Source of the DNA: Aegilops tauschii subsp. strangulata
Taxonomy: Eukaryota > Streptophyta > Magnoliopsida > Poales > Poaceae
Length of the DNA: 64,000 nucleotides
NCBI RefSeq assembly: GCF_002575655.3
Contig: NC_053036.3
Location: 159,316,627-159,380,626 of the forward strand
Direction: 5' to 3'
The translations under genes and the position numbers were made by a program. Under the pieces are notes generated by a model that was not told where the DNA came from, searched no databases, and saw only the letters and a program-made list of their open reading frames with translations. Positions 1 through 10,520 of this stretch are shown piece after piece. Position 1 is the stretch's first letter. The number at the start of each line of letters is the position of its first letter.

Positions 1-522
1 GCCAAGCAGCTCATGCCGAGCCGCACTGTCTTCCATGGTATCGTACCCGGCCTATCTTGCTCTCCAATCGGCAAGATCAAAATGGATGTTCTCTTCGGAG
101 ACAAAGATCACTTCCGCCGGGAAGCAATATGGTTCGAGGTGGTGGATCTGGAGAGCCCCTATCATGCACTACTTGGCCGACCTGCTTTGGCCAAGTTCAT
201 GGCTGTGCCCCACTATGCCTACCTGAAGATGAAGATGCCGAGCTCGAAGGGGATCATCACGGTAGCCGGCGACTACAAGAAGTCCATCGAGTGTGCCATG
301 GCCAGTAGCCGGCTGGCCGAGTCCCTCGTGGTGGCAGAAGAGAAGAGGATGTTGGAACGGGTTGTGGCCATGGCCGGCAAGCAGCCGGCCTTGTCCCCCA
401 ACCCCAAGGACTGTGATGCGCAGGGCTCCTTCCAGCCTGCGAAAGAGACCAAGAAGATACCTCTAGACCCGGAACACCCGGAGAGGTTCGCCGTGATTGG
501 GGCGAACTTGGACAGTAAATAG
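1..522 (+). CDS. pol: Element A gag-pro C-terminal part (aspartic protease end), partial
   Basis: The frame is open from the left edge to a UAG at 520-522. It aligns by eye with the second half of the protease region of elements B, F and G: the block F-H-G-x-V-P-G, then S-P-Y-H-A-L-L-G-R-P-A near residues 45-60 and K-F-M-A-V-P shortly after. The active-site segment lies left of the window. The role is processing of the Gag-Pol polyprotein. The closing residues N-L-D-S-K precede a UAG found at the same place in the three sister elements, so this stop is probably ancestral rather than damage. Downstream codons continue in the same frame. Confidence 0.8.
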   Translation, partial: AKQLMPSRTVFHGIVPGLSCSPIGKIKMDVLFGDKDHFRREAIWFEVVDLESPYHALLGRPALAKFMAVPHYAYLKMKMPSSKGIITVAGDYKKSIECAMASSRLAESLVVAEEKRMLERVVAMAGKQPALSPNPKDCDAQGSFQPAKETKKIPLDPEHPERFAVIGANLDSK

Positions 523-1688
523 GAAGGCGAGCTCGCCGACTTCCTCCGTGAGAATCGAGACATCTTCGCATGGTCCCCAAAGGACATGCCGGGTGTCCCG
601 AAGGATTTCGCCGAGCACAAGTTACATGTCCGAGCTGATGCGAAGCCGGTCAGGCAACCCCTCCGCCGACTATCAGAAGAGAAGCGAAGAATCGTGGGAG
701 AAGAGATAGCCCGGCTCCTTGCAGCCGGCTTCATCATGGAAGTGTTCTTTCCAGAATGGCTTGCCAATCCAGTTCTGGTTTTGAAGAAGAATAACAAGTG
801 GCGCATGTGTATAGACTACACGAGCTTGAACAAGGCCTGCCCAAAGGATCCGTTTGTTTGCCACGGATTGACCAAGTAATAGACTCCACAGCCGGATGCG
901 AGCTGTTGTGTTTTTTGGATGCATACTCAGGGTATCATCAGATCAAGTTGGACCCGGCTGACCGCCTGAAGACTGCCTTCATCACACCCTTTGGAGCTTT
1001 CTGCTACCTGACAATGACATTCGGCTTGAGAAACGCCGGTGCCACCTTCCTGCGTTGCATGCAGAAATGTCTCATGAAACAACTCGGCAGAAATGCCCAC
1101 GTCTACGTAGACGACATTGTGGTGAAGACAGAGAAGCGCGGTACCTTGCTGGAAGACCTGAAGGAAACATTTGCCAACTTGCGCCGATTCCAGATCAAGC
1201 TCAACCCCGAGAAGTGCGTGTTCGGAGTACCAGCCGGCCAGCTGCTAGGCTTCCTGGTCTCCGAACGCGGCATTGAGTGCAACCCTGTCAAGATCAAAGC
1301 CATCGAGAGGATGGAGATTCCCACCAAGCTGCGAGATGTGCAGAAGTTCACTGGCTGCTTAGCCTCCCTGAACCGTTTTATCAGCCGACTAGGAGAGAAG
1401 GCCCTCCCTCTGTACCGACTCATGAAGAAGTCCACTCACTTTGAGTGGAATGATCAAGCCGACCAAGCCTTCCATGAGTTGAAGAAAATGTTGACCACTC
1501 CGCCTGTCCTGGCCGCGCCGACTGAGAAGGAGCCCATGCTCCTCTACATCGCCGCGACAAGCCGAGTCGTCAGCACTGTTGTTGTGGTCCAGCGCCCGGA
1601 GGAAGGCCGAGCCCAGCTGGTCCAGAGGCCGGTCTACTATCTCAGCGAAGTACTATCTAGCTCGAAGCAAAACTACCCGCACTACTAG
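523..1688 (+). pseudogene. pol: Element A reverse transcriptase (broken)
   Basis: Reading on in frame after the UAG gives the reverse transcriptase entry segment (E-N-R-D-I-F-A-W, then M-P-G-V-P). The core palm motifs follow, with the catalytic Y-V-D-D box near 1106-1117 and the F-G-V-P-A-G-Q-L-L-G-F segment after it. The enzyme copies element RNA into DNA. Two breaks are visible against F and G. A one-base insertion near 857-860 shifts the frame just after K-D-P-F, and the rest is read in another frame from about 860. A UAG at 1686-1688 replaces the tryptophan of the H-W-K/R-K motif. This copy is not translatable as one protein. Confidence 0.9.
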
Positions 1689-2807
1689 AAGATGTGCTAT
1701 GGGGTGTACTTCGCTGCCAAGAAACTGAAGCCCTACTTCCAAGAGCACCCCATCACGGTCGTGTGCACTGCCCCGCTCGCCGAGATCATAGGCAGCCGGG
1801 ATGCATCCGGCCGGGTGGCCAAATGGGCCATTGCCTTGGCGCCCTACACGATCTTCTATCAACCCCGCACCGCCATCAAGTCACAAGCATTGGCCGACTT
1901 CCTCGTCGACTGGGCCGAGACCCAGTACTTACCGCCGGCTCCCGACTCCACCCATTGGCGGATGCACTTTGACGGGTCCAAGATGCGCACTGGCTTGGGA
2001 GCCGGCATCGTCCTCACCTCTCCCAAAGGCGACAAGCTCAAGTACACGCTGCAGATCCACTTCGCCGCCTCCAACAACGTGGCCGAGTACGAGGCGCTCG
2101 TACATGGGCTCCGGCTAGCCAAAGAACTCGACATACGCCGGATCCTGTGCTACGGCGACTCAGACTTAGTGGTCCAGCAATCATCTGGCGACTGGGACGC
2201 CAAGGACGCAAACATGGCAAGCTACCGATTCCTCGTCCAGCAGATGAGCGGATACTTCGAAGGGTGCGAGTTCCTTCACGTGCCAAGGGCCGACAATGAC
2301 CAAGCAGATGCCCTAGCACGGATCGGCTCCACCTGACAAGCCATACCGACGGGCGTCTCCCTCCAGCACCTCCTCAAGCCGTCCATCAAGCCGTCTCCAG
2401 AGTCGGATTCCATCTTCGTACCGCCTGCGCCAGAAACAGCCGGATCCGGCTCAAGAAATCCCGCAGGCGGCGCGGGGACTTCGACGACTGCCCCGAGGAC
2501 TGACGTAGTCGCACCCGGCCCAGGGACTTTAGAACCCGGCCCAGGGACTGCAGCAGTCGGCCCGGGGACTGCAACGACACAAGAAGCGGTGGACGACTCC
2601 AATGCAACACCCAACCCACCCACCCGAGTCATGGTGGCCACGTTAACAGCAGAAGAAGTCACAGCTCCCTCATGGGCCCAGCCCATCCTGAAGTTCCTAG
2701 TCAGCAAAGAGCTGCCGGCTGATGAGATCGCAGCAAGACTAGTGCAACGACGAGCCGCAGCATACACAATAATCAACAGGGAGCTTGTGAGGCGCAGCGT
2801 CACTTGA
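1689..2807 (+). pseudogene. pol: Element A RNase H and linker (two stops)
   Basis: The RNase H fold is recognisable: H-F-D-G-S near 1966-1980, then N-V-A-E-Y-E-A-L near 2075-2100, Y-G-D-S-D near 2150-2165, and the closing Q-A-D-A-L-A-R near 2302-2322. It degrades the RNA strand of the hybrid during reverse transcription. A TGA at 2334-2336 stands where sister copies have arginine, which fits a CGA to TGA change. The same frame then runs through a proline, glycine and threonine rich linker with repeated P-G-P-G-T units to another TGA at 2805-2807, in place of the glycine of T-G-A-F-Q-R-C. Confidence 0.85.
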
Positions 2808-3938
2808 GTCTTCCAGCGTTGCGTCGAGCCAGAAAAAGGAGTGGCAATCCTCAAAGACATCCACCAAGGCGAATGCGGCCATCACGCCGCCTCAAGATCC
2901 CTCGTGGCCAAGGCTTTTCGCCATGGTTTCTTCTGGCCGACTGCCTTGGAGGATGCTAAAGAAATAGTCGAGAGCTGCAGAGGATGTCAAGTCTTCAGTT
3001 CCAAACAACACCTGTCGGCTTCTGCCCTCAAGACCATTCCCCTCACCTGGCCTTTTGCCGTCTGGGGACTGGACATGGTGGGCCCTTTCAAGACGGCCCG
3101 CGGTGGCTTGACACATCTACTCGTTGCTGTGGATAAGTTCACAAAGTGGATCGAAGCAAAGCCGATTAAGAAGCTGAACGGGCCGACTGCCGTGACATTC
3201 ATCACCGACAGCACTACTCGGTACGGCGTGCCGCACAGCATCATCACCGACAACGGCACGAACTTTGCCAAAGGCGCACTGGCACGTTTCTGCGCGACAC
3301 AGGGCATCCGACTGGACTTAGCGTCCGTTGCCCACCCGCAGTCAAACGGCCAAGTCGAGCGAGCAAATGGACTTATCCTCTCCGGCATCAAGCCCTGATT
3401 GGTTGTACCACTGGAGCGATCGGCCGGCTGCTGGCTCGAAGAGCTGCCGGCTGTCCTCTGGAGTCTGCGAACTACACCCAACAAGTCAACCGGCTTCACT
3501 CCATTCTTCCTTGTGTACGGTGCCGAGGCTGTCATCCCAACAGACATCGAGTTCGACTCGCCTCGGATCACCATGTACACGGAGGAGGAAGCCAAAGAAG
3601 CAAGAGAAGACGGTGTCGACCTACTGGAAGAAGGTCGGCTGTTAGCCCTCAGCCGGTCCGCCATATACCAGCAAGGCCTGCGCCGCTACTACAACCGCAA
3701 GGTCAAGCCAAGATCCTTCCAAGAGGGTGACCTTGTGCTCCGGCTGATCCAGCGAACAGCCGGCCAGCACAAGCTCTCGGCCCCTTGGGAAGGCCCCTTC
3801 GTCGTCAGCAAGGCACTCGGCAACGACTCCTGCTACTTGATCGACGCGCAAAAGCCAAGAGCACGCAAGAGAGACGACTCCGGCAAGGAGTCGGAGCGAC
3901 CATGGAACGCAAACCTCCTAAGACGATTTTACAGCTGA
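2808..3938 (+). pseudogene. pol: Element A integrase (one internal stop)
   Basis: The zinc-binding region shows G-H-H-A near 2876-2890 and C-R-G-C near 2974-2985. The catalytic core has D in G-L-D-M-V-G-P-F, D in I-T-D-N-G-T-N-F, and E in N-G-Q-V-E-R-A-N, so the D,D,E triad is present. A TGA at 3396-3398 (consistent with CGA to TGA) splits the core from the C-terminal part. That part ends with the G-P-F-V-V-S-K block and R-P-W-N-A-N-L-L, followed by a normal stop at 3936-3938. Integrase joins element DNA to the chromosome. Confidence 0.88.
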
Positions 3939-4730
3939 AAAGCAGTACGTATCACGCTACCCCTTTTGTATTAAGTTACAAACCAACAGGCCCGCCGAAC
4001 AGTACTCGGGGACTGCCTTTTATTTATCTATGAATGATGAGTGTCATATCCATGAATGTATTATTACATTTTGAACTCTTGTCCGGCACCGGGTCCGACT
4101 AGTCGGCCCGGGGACTGGCCGCCTTGAGCTATATTCTAAGTTGTTCCCGAAGTCGGCAAAGTAGTGTGCCGGCTCCCAAGTCCTCCCTTGTTGAAAGTCG
4201 CAGCTCAAAGAACTGACTGTCCGACTAGCAAGAGGAAAGACAGAAAAGACGCCCACATGAAAAACGGCTAAGGAACAACTAACCCATATAGCAAAGAGAC
4301 GGCCTCCATATACGCCTGCCGGCTGTCACAGCAGCCGGCCGGCCGGCTTCCTAAAAAACTTAGCTTAAGTCCAGCAGAGCTAAAAGTACTCCCCCCTCCC
4401 CAATCGGCCAGGCACTCCCTGGCTACAGATTGCAAAGCAACTGTTTGACTGGGGAGGCGGCAACCAAGGGAGGGCGGCAAAGGAAAAAAGCAGAAGGACA
4501 AAAAAGCAAAAGTACAAGGAAGAGCCGATTGCGTAACTTATATACATAAAGCCGCTCAAAGGCTGGCAACAGACTTGAGTTTCAATACACCCAGTGGGTG
4601 GAATTGTGCAGACTTAACCAGATATTGTTCAAAAGTAACAAGACAGGAAAAGAAAAGAAAGAAGACTAAGGCACGACTTGGAGGCCGAGCGGGTCGGTGA
4701 AGGCAGCTCGCCAGCTGAAGGAGTGGCCGC
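3939..4730. other. Element A spacer between pol and the antisense gene
   Basis: No coding frame is supported here. The stretch contains several short purine-rich motifs of the form CGGGGACT (near 4010 and 4110) that resemble the polypurine tract of the same element at 9034-9047. On the minus strand it would be the 3' untranslated part of the antisense gene. A polyadenylation signal could not be fixed by eye. Confidence 0.5.
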
Positions 4731-7700
4731 CTAGCTGGTTCCGTCCTGACCACCTCCCGCGGCAGGAGACGCACTCGCACGCGACGTAGTGCTGGAGGCG
4801 CGGTCAGGCTGGCCGGCCTCTCCACCAGCCGGCTCGGCGTCTTCACCTTCCTCTTCCTCCTCCTCCTCACCCTCGTCGCTGGAGTCGATCTCCTCCGCCG
4901 AGTCCTCGCCATACGCCGGTTCCAGCCCGAACCAATCTTCCGGCTGGGCGACTCCATTGTCGTCCACCTCGGGGGCGAAGACGTTGGTATCGGTGTAGTC
5001 GGCGATCGCCGAAGCTCGCTGAATGATGGCCGGCCGCGCCGGCTCCAGCTCCGCGTCGGCTTGCTGCCGCCAGGTCGCCAGCTGGTCCAGGTTCAGGCCG
5101 GGATACCAGGCCTTGACGAACTCCAGCGCCCGCCTGGCGCCGGAGCGAGCCGCTGATGCCTTCCAAGCTTCGAAGCGGCCGACGGCCACCTCCAGCCAGT
5201 CGGCGGTTTGGCTGGGAGTGCGCGGGACCACTTGGCCGGGCCAGAGGGCGGCCAAGACCTGCGACCCGGCACGCTGAAGCCGGCGGAGCAGCCTGTGAGC
5301 CGGCTGGATACGAGCCTGGATCGCCAGGAGCTGCTCCTCCAGCAAGCGGCCGGCGGTCGGCGAGATCTCGAAGCCGGCTTGCCTCTTCGCCTGGCGACGA
5401 GCTTCGATGGCCTGGTTGGCAGCAGTTGAGTAGCCAGGGAAGTACTCTGCGCGAAGGAGAAAAGGAAAGAAGAACACCAAAATCGGAAAAACAAGCCGAA
5501 GTGGCAGACGGCAAGAAAGGATGAGGGGATAGACGACTTACCGTCAACAAGGTCCTCAATCTGGCCATAGCCAGAGACCAGAGTCTGCCTGGCCTCTGCC
5601 CAGCCGGCCGCCTCCATCTCGAACTCGGCCTGGAGGGTGGCCTCGCGATCCTGCGCAGCCTTCAGCGTAGCCTTGTGGCTTTCCTCCTGGTCGGCCAGCT
5701 TCTTGACCAGGCGGTCGCGCTCCTGCACCAAGGCGGCGAGCTCCGCGTCCTTGGCACGAAGAGCAGTCTGGGACTCCCCCAGCTGCGCCCTCAGACCGGC
5801 GTTGGCCGCTGCAGAGATAGAAGAACAAGAAGAGCGATGAGAAATCATCAAGGAAGATCCGAGCCGACTGCTCAGCAGTCGGCCCGAATCTCGGGGACTA
5901 CACCCAGTGGGTGCGCTGACGCGCCCCCACATGAGATAAAGATCAAGTCACATACCTCGGCTTTCAGTGAGATCGGCGGTCTTCTGCGTCAGCTCCCGAG
6001 CCTGGGAGTTAAAGGCGGCCGCTCGGAGGTTGTGGTAGTCCTGCAAGATGGACAGAAGACCGACGTGAGAACAAAAGCAGCAAAAACAAAATCTCCAAGA
6101 AGTTCCAAGCCGCCTGCTCAGCAGCCGACTCGGAACTCGGGGACTACACCCAGTGGGTGCGCTGACGCGCCCCCACGAGAGAAATCAAGAAGAAGATGAG
6201 GATACTAACCCGGATGGCCGCCCGCGTGGCGAGGAATTCGTCGGTGAACTGCCTCAGCGCCGCGGCTTGGCCCTGGAGCCGGGTCCGGACGTCTTGTGCA
6301 GTGATGTTCACCACGGCTGTCCCTCCGCCTGGCGTCCACCCTGAGGTAGCGCTGGCCGCCTCCGCGTCTCGGGCCGACGAGCTGGAGCCCACGGCCGGCC
6401 GTGGCTCCGACGCCGCTTTCTGCGGCTCCGACGCGGCCTTCCCTGCGCGCCGGCTTGGCGGAACCCGGACCGCCACCTCAGCTCCCGCGGCCGGCTCGCC
6501 TTCCACCGACTGTGCGGGCGCAGGCTCAGTCTGGCCGCCTTGGGCCGCCCCAGTCGGAGGAGTCAGCCCTGGCGCCTCCCTCAAGAAGATGACGTCGTCA
6601 CCGCTCCCTCCCAGATCCGGCTGGGAACCGCTGGCTCCCCCTGGCGAGGGGTCCGCGCCCCCGGGCGCCATGGTGCGCAGGGGGGTGACCATCAAGGCCT
6701 CCCCTGCCGCCGCTTCGGCCTCGGCCTCTGCCTGGGTCTTGGCTGCGGCCTCGGCGAGCGCCTTCGCCGCCTCCTCCTCCCGAGCTGCTTGGGCGGCGGC
6801 TGCCCTCCGTGCCTCCGCCTCCCGCGCTTCCTGCTCCTCCCGCACCTCCCGCGCGTTCCTTTCCGTCGCCTCCAGGAGGGCGGCACGGGGATCTACGCGG
6901 CGGGTGGTGCTCCCAGAGCCCCCTGGCGACTCGACAACGGAGCCGGCAACCGCCCGCTCGAGTGATAGTGGAGCTCTGATCATTGAAAAAGAAGACAAAG
7001 GTTCAGAAAACCACCCAAGAAAAGAAAAGAAGGAGAATACACAGAAAGAGAGAAAGCTTACGCTGACACAGCCTGCGGCTGCTTCACCACTCTGCGGAAG
7101 CGAGCCGCCTTCACGGCCGCCTCTTCCCGCCTGGTGGCCGCCGCCCCACCCCTGGGCTTCTTCGTCCGGCTCCCGAACATGCCCTGGGTGGCGCGACATT
7201 TCTGGCCTCTACCCCGAGCAGGCTGCGCGCCGGAGGAGCCCGCGCCACGTCCGGACGCCGGCTGGCGATGCGGGACGGCTTCGTCCTCGTCCGGCCAGTC
7301 CTCAAAGGTAGCGGAGAGCCCGGCGCCGCCTGCTTCACCGCCAGCCGGCTCGGTGGCGTCCTCCATATGGACTGCCCTCAGGTCAGGGTCCTCCTGGTCA
7401 TGCTCGGTCCGGTCGGGGACGAAACGGCGCTCCGCGTCCACCCCGCCGGCCGGTCGAAGCAGAGGACTCTGTCAAAAAGAGCGAGCCGACGGAGTTAGAG
7501 TCGGCCCGAAGGAACTCGGCGACAAAGCTGAGAGAGAGAAAGAGAAAAAGAGAAAGGGAGCGTACCGTAGGCGGAGGATTAGCGCGGCTGTATGGCTCCT
7601 TGCCGAATTGCCAGTCGTCGGGAAGCTGGCAGTTGGCGAGGTAGTTCACCATGTCGGCCGCGTCGGCTTGCGGCATCTCCTTGGTGCACATCCGGCTCGG

Positions 7701-8468
7701 ATCGAGCTGGCCGCTCATCTGACAGATCAGATGAGGCCGGCTCTGGAGCAGGAGGACCCGGCGCATGTCAAACGCGGCCAGAAGGTCGGGCCCCGTCAGG
7801 CCCTCCGACTGGACCATCACCCGCAGGCGGGCGATGGCGGCGTTTCCTCCCGGCGACAGCGTTACCGCCCGGAAGGACCACTGGGGCAGCCTCCCCGCCG
7901 GCGGGCCGGCTACGTAAGCCGGCAGGTTGAGGTAGTCGCCTCGGGGAGCGATGTTCCGCACGTAGAAGTATGACTTCTGCCACTTCTTCACCGATTGGAT
8001 CAGCGTGATGACGGGGAAGGGGTTGTCGGCGCCTGATCTCCGCGACGCGATGAAGGCGCCGGTCTGAGCCGGCATGCCCCTCACACGCGTGCCCAGCTTC
8101 GACTGGAAGAACTCCCCCCAGAGCTCGAGGGTGGGGAGGACGCCGAGATAGCCCTCACACAGGGTGACGAAGGCCGACAGCAGCACCACCGCGTTGGGGG
8201 TGAGGTGATGCGGCTGGAGTTGATAGAGGTCCAGCCAGGAGCGGAAGAAAGCGCTCACTGGCAGACCGAAGCCGCGCAGGAAGTGCGAGCGGAAGACCAC
8301 CCGCTCGCCCTCCTGCGGCGCCGGCCTGACCTCCTTCTCCGGCGCGAGGCGGACCTCCACTTTGTCCTTGCTGGGCAGACCCCGGGTGTCGCGGAGGAAG
8401 TCGATGTGGTCATTGTGGACGATGGAGCCATCCCAATCCCCGCCAAGCTGCTCAACGTGGGGAGGCAT
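4731..8468 (-). CDS. Antisense six-exon gene in element A, gypsy-type 'Transposase_28'-like protein
   Basis: On the minus strand, six exons join in frame: 8468-7566, 7468-7062, 6975-6210, 6040-5956, 5808-5542 and 5446-4731. All five introns (97, 86, 169, 147 and 95 bp) are GT-AG and the phases match at every junction. They give 1047 residues and a TAG stop. Exon 1 resembles the plant domain called 'putative gypsy type transposon' (Pfam Transposase_28), with L-P-x-S-x-F-F-R-S-x-L-D-L-Y and L-C-E-G-Y-L-G blocks. Exon 2 has a basic patch T-K-K-P-R that could be a nuclear signal. Exons 3 to 5 are Ala/Glu-rich and look coiled-coil. Exon 6 ends in an acidic tail. The start was chosen as the first ATG after the TATA box with homologous sequence. 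The molecular function is unknown. Splicing is predicted, not observed. Confidence 0.78.
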
Positions 8469-8605
8469 AGCGGAAGCTAGCACAGCGGCGGAGGAGCGTG
8501 CGAAGGAAGAGCGCGGCGGCGAGGCGTTGTCGCAAGTACAAGCAAGGCGAGAAGGCGAAGGGAGTAGGAGGAGCGTGCGAGGGTCTGCCGCCCTCCACCT
8601 CCCCC

Positions 8606-8613
8606 TACTTATA
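8606..8613 (-). promoter_or_regulatory. TATA box for the antisense gene of element A
   Basis: The minus strand reads GGCTATAAGTAGGG here. It lies about 140 bases upstream of the antisense ATG at 8468. A CT-rich leader typical of plant 5' untranslated regions lies between them. Transcription would be expected to start near 8575-8580. This is a motif call only. Confidence 0.55.
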
Positions 8614-8616
8614 GCC

Positions 8617-9033
8617 TCACGCGGCCGAAGAGGCCGGACGTGGGGGGGACGTGGGATTAACTGCGCCCACTCCCCCCACGTCTCGCGTTTATTACGCATA
8701 AGCGCGAGCCGAAACTGCCGCACGGATCGTGCGGGCGGTTTCGGGATACGAAGGATCCGCGCCCAGGCCGGGGCGCGGACGTGGCGGGCCCCCTCCCTGT
8801 GGCGATGTCCCGTCATGCGCGTGGGTTGGCAGGCTTTCCGGCCACGTGGCACGCCAACGGCCCGAGGCCGGCCCGCGGCCCGGTGCACGAGCCTGCGGGT
8901 TCCCGCCCCCGACTCCAGAAGAATTCGACTAAGGGCGGCGCGCCTGCACCAAGGCCGGCTCCTAGCTGCCGGTTTGTCACGATAGGAAGCTGATCGAGCT
9001 TCTCGAACCCCACTTCACCTCGAAGCCCAATCA
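8617..9033. other. GC-rich upstream region of the antisense gene
   Basis: No ORF here is supported by homology. The sequence is very GC-rich and CpG-rich. It sits upstream of the antisense TATA box and downstream of nothing else that codes, so it is the natural place for the antisense promoter. Confidence 0.4.
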
Positions 9034-9047
9034 GCTTCGGGGACTAC
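9034..9047 (+). other. Polypurine tract of element A
   Basis: GCTTCGGGGACTAC directly precedes the TG of the 3' LTR. It is the expected plus-strand priming site. The same CGGGGACT core recurs many times in the 3' half of the element. Confidence 0.6.
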
Positions 9048-10202
9048 TGTCGGAGTAATTGGCCGCGGGTAGCCTCACCGACTACCCCTGGCTCTTTAGA
9101 AAATTTATCAGGCCTTTGGGCCTTCAAGCACTCCAAGCATTTGGGCCGCCCTCCCCGGCCGGCTACCACTAAAGCCGACTCCCGGAAGGCGACCCAGCCT
9201 CACCGACTCCAAGAAGCCGGCCAAGAAGGACGCCGACTCCTAGAAGCCGGCCAAGACCACAACCACTCCTACATAACGGCGACATGACGGGGTGTGGCCA
9301 CAGTGCGGCCCACGACCCCCTAAGCCCGAGGCGGGCATGGCTACAGGATGCCGTACGGGGGGATGTCCCCCGTGCGGCCGGGCACTGTAGCCACGCCAGC
9401 TACGACGTCATCCACGACCCACTCCTATACGGCCTAAGGACTGCGGGCCCCTTCAGCCAGAGAGAGGCGTGAAGGCGGCCCGGCTTTTCCTAGTCGGCCA
9501 GGAGCATAGCCGGCCTCCAGAAGCCGGCGACTCCCTTCCTCGAAGCAGGAGCCCCATTAAGGAGACAAGACGAGGTGAGGCTACGGTGATAGCCCCCGAC
9601 GCGGATCACTGTAGCCGCGCTTACTTCGACAAAGCCCTCATCATCAGAGGCGCGGCTACAGTAAGCAGCCGCCGACAAGACCCTAGGCGGTGGGGCCGGC
9701 CTGTCGACCGAGTAGCCGGCAGCCGGCGGGACCCACCAGCCGACGGGACCCAGCAGCCGGCGGAGAAGCCGGCAGGCGTAGACACTGACGGCTGGGGCCA
9801 GTTCCCAGCCGGATTACTATTGTACCCCCTGGGGTAGGCCTATATAAACCCCCCGGAGCACCCATGCAAAGGGTTCGCACCTCTGCATGTTTGGCTTCCA
9901 AGCATAGCACACACACACACACACCATAGATAGAGAGAAGCAAGAGCTAGCCTTGTTCTTCTTCTCCCTTGATCCCAAGAGCTCTAGGAGCGATTGTAGC
10001 TACTCTTTATCGATCTAGTGATCATGCGGAGACCCCGCAGAGCAGGACTAGGGGTGTTATCTCCTCGGAGAGCCCCGAACCTGGGTAAGATTCGCCGGCG
10101 TGCATGTCTCCGCCTCATCCCGTTTCCAGGCACCGGCGACGTTTTATTGGCTCCCACAATGATAAGCCATCCCTTGGCATATGTCGCACCAACCGCCCGA
10201 CA
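9048..10202 (+). repeat. 3' LTR of element A (1155 bp)
   Basis: It starts TGTCGG and ends CCGACA, a perfect 6-base terminal inverted repeat. It is preceded by a polypurine tract and followed by the 5-base target site ACAAG. The right edge is fixed because host sequence of element B resumes exactly there. A TATA box (TATATAA) lies at 9841-9847 and a CA-dinucleotide run near 9908-9924, so the promoter would fire rightward into B. The 5' LTR is outside the window, so no age can be read. Confidence 0.9.
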
Positions 10203-10520
10203 ACAAGCTTTGTTGAGATCTGTGTAGTCCACACACATATGCCAAGTACCATTCTTCTTGAGGACCAGCACCGGATTAGCCAACCACTCAGGATGGAATA
10301 CTTCAACGATAAATCCAGCCGGCAAGAGCCTGGCTACTTCTTCTCCAATAGCTTTGCGTCTTTCTTCATTGAACCGGCGGAGAAACTGCTTGACCGGTGT
10401 ATACTTAGGATCAACATTGAGAGTGTGCTCAGCGAGTTCTCTCGGTACACCAGGCATGTCCGAAGGCTTCCATGCAAAGATGTCCCGATTCTCATGGATG
10501 AACTCGATGAGCGCGTTTTC
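10203..10520 (-). pseudogene. pol: Element B reverse transcriptase N-terminus, truncated
   Basis: The frame opens directly after the UAG at 10523-10521. It carries I-R-E-N-R-D-I-F, M-P-G-V-P-R-E-L-A-E-H-T-L-N-V and N-P-V-L-V-L-K-K-N-G-T-W. It ends at D-L-N-K-A-C where the LTR of A begins. No catalytic aspartates are left on this side of the insertion. Confidence 0.85.

Larger units (their letters stand above)
1..10202 (+). mobile_element. Element A: Tat-type Gypsy LTR retrotransposon, 5' part outside window
   Basis: The order on the plus strand is protease end, UAG, reverse transcriptase, RNase H, integrase, a 5 kb region holding an antisense gene, polypurine tract and 3' LTR. An extra region with an antisense ORF between pol and the 3' LTR is a known trait of the Tat lineage. 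The element interrupts the reverse transcriptase of minus-strand element B. The host reads ...CTCAACAAAGCTTGT into the LTR end, and the 5 bases after the LTR (ACAAG, 10203-10207) are the expected target duplication. The left half of A and the matching half of B lie outside the window. No family name is offered. Confidence 0.9.

Noticed and set aside
6196..7311. Long plus-strand frame of 371 codons
   Set aside because: It lies opposite exons 2 and 3 of the antisense gene. GC-rich sequence keeps several frames open. It shows no motif and crosses the predicted introns.
9905..9926. CA-dinucleotide run in the LTR of A
   Set aside because: A short microsatellite with no sign of function.
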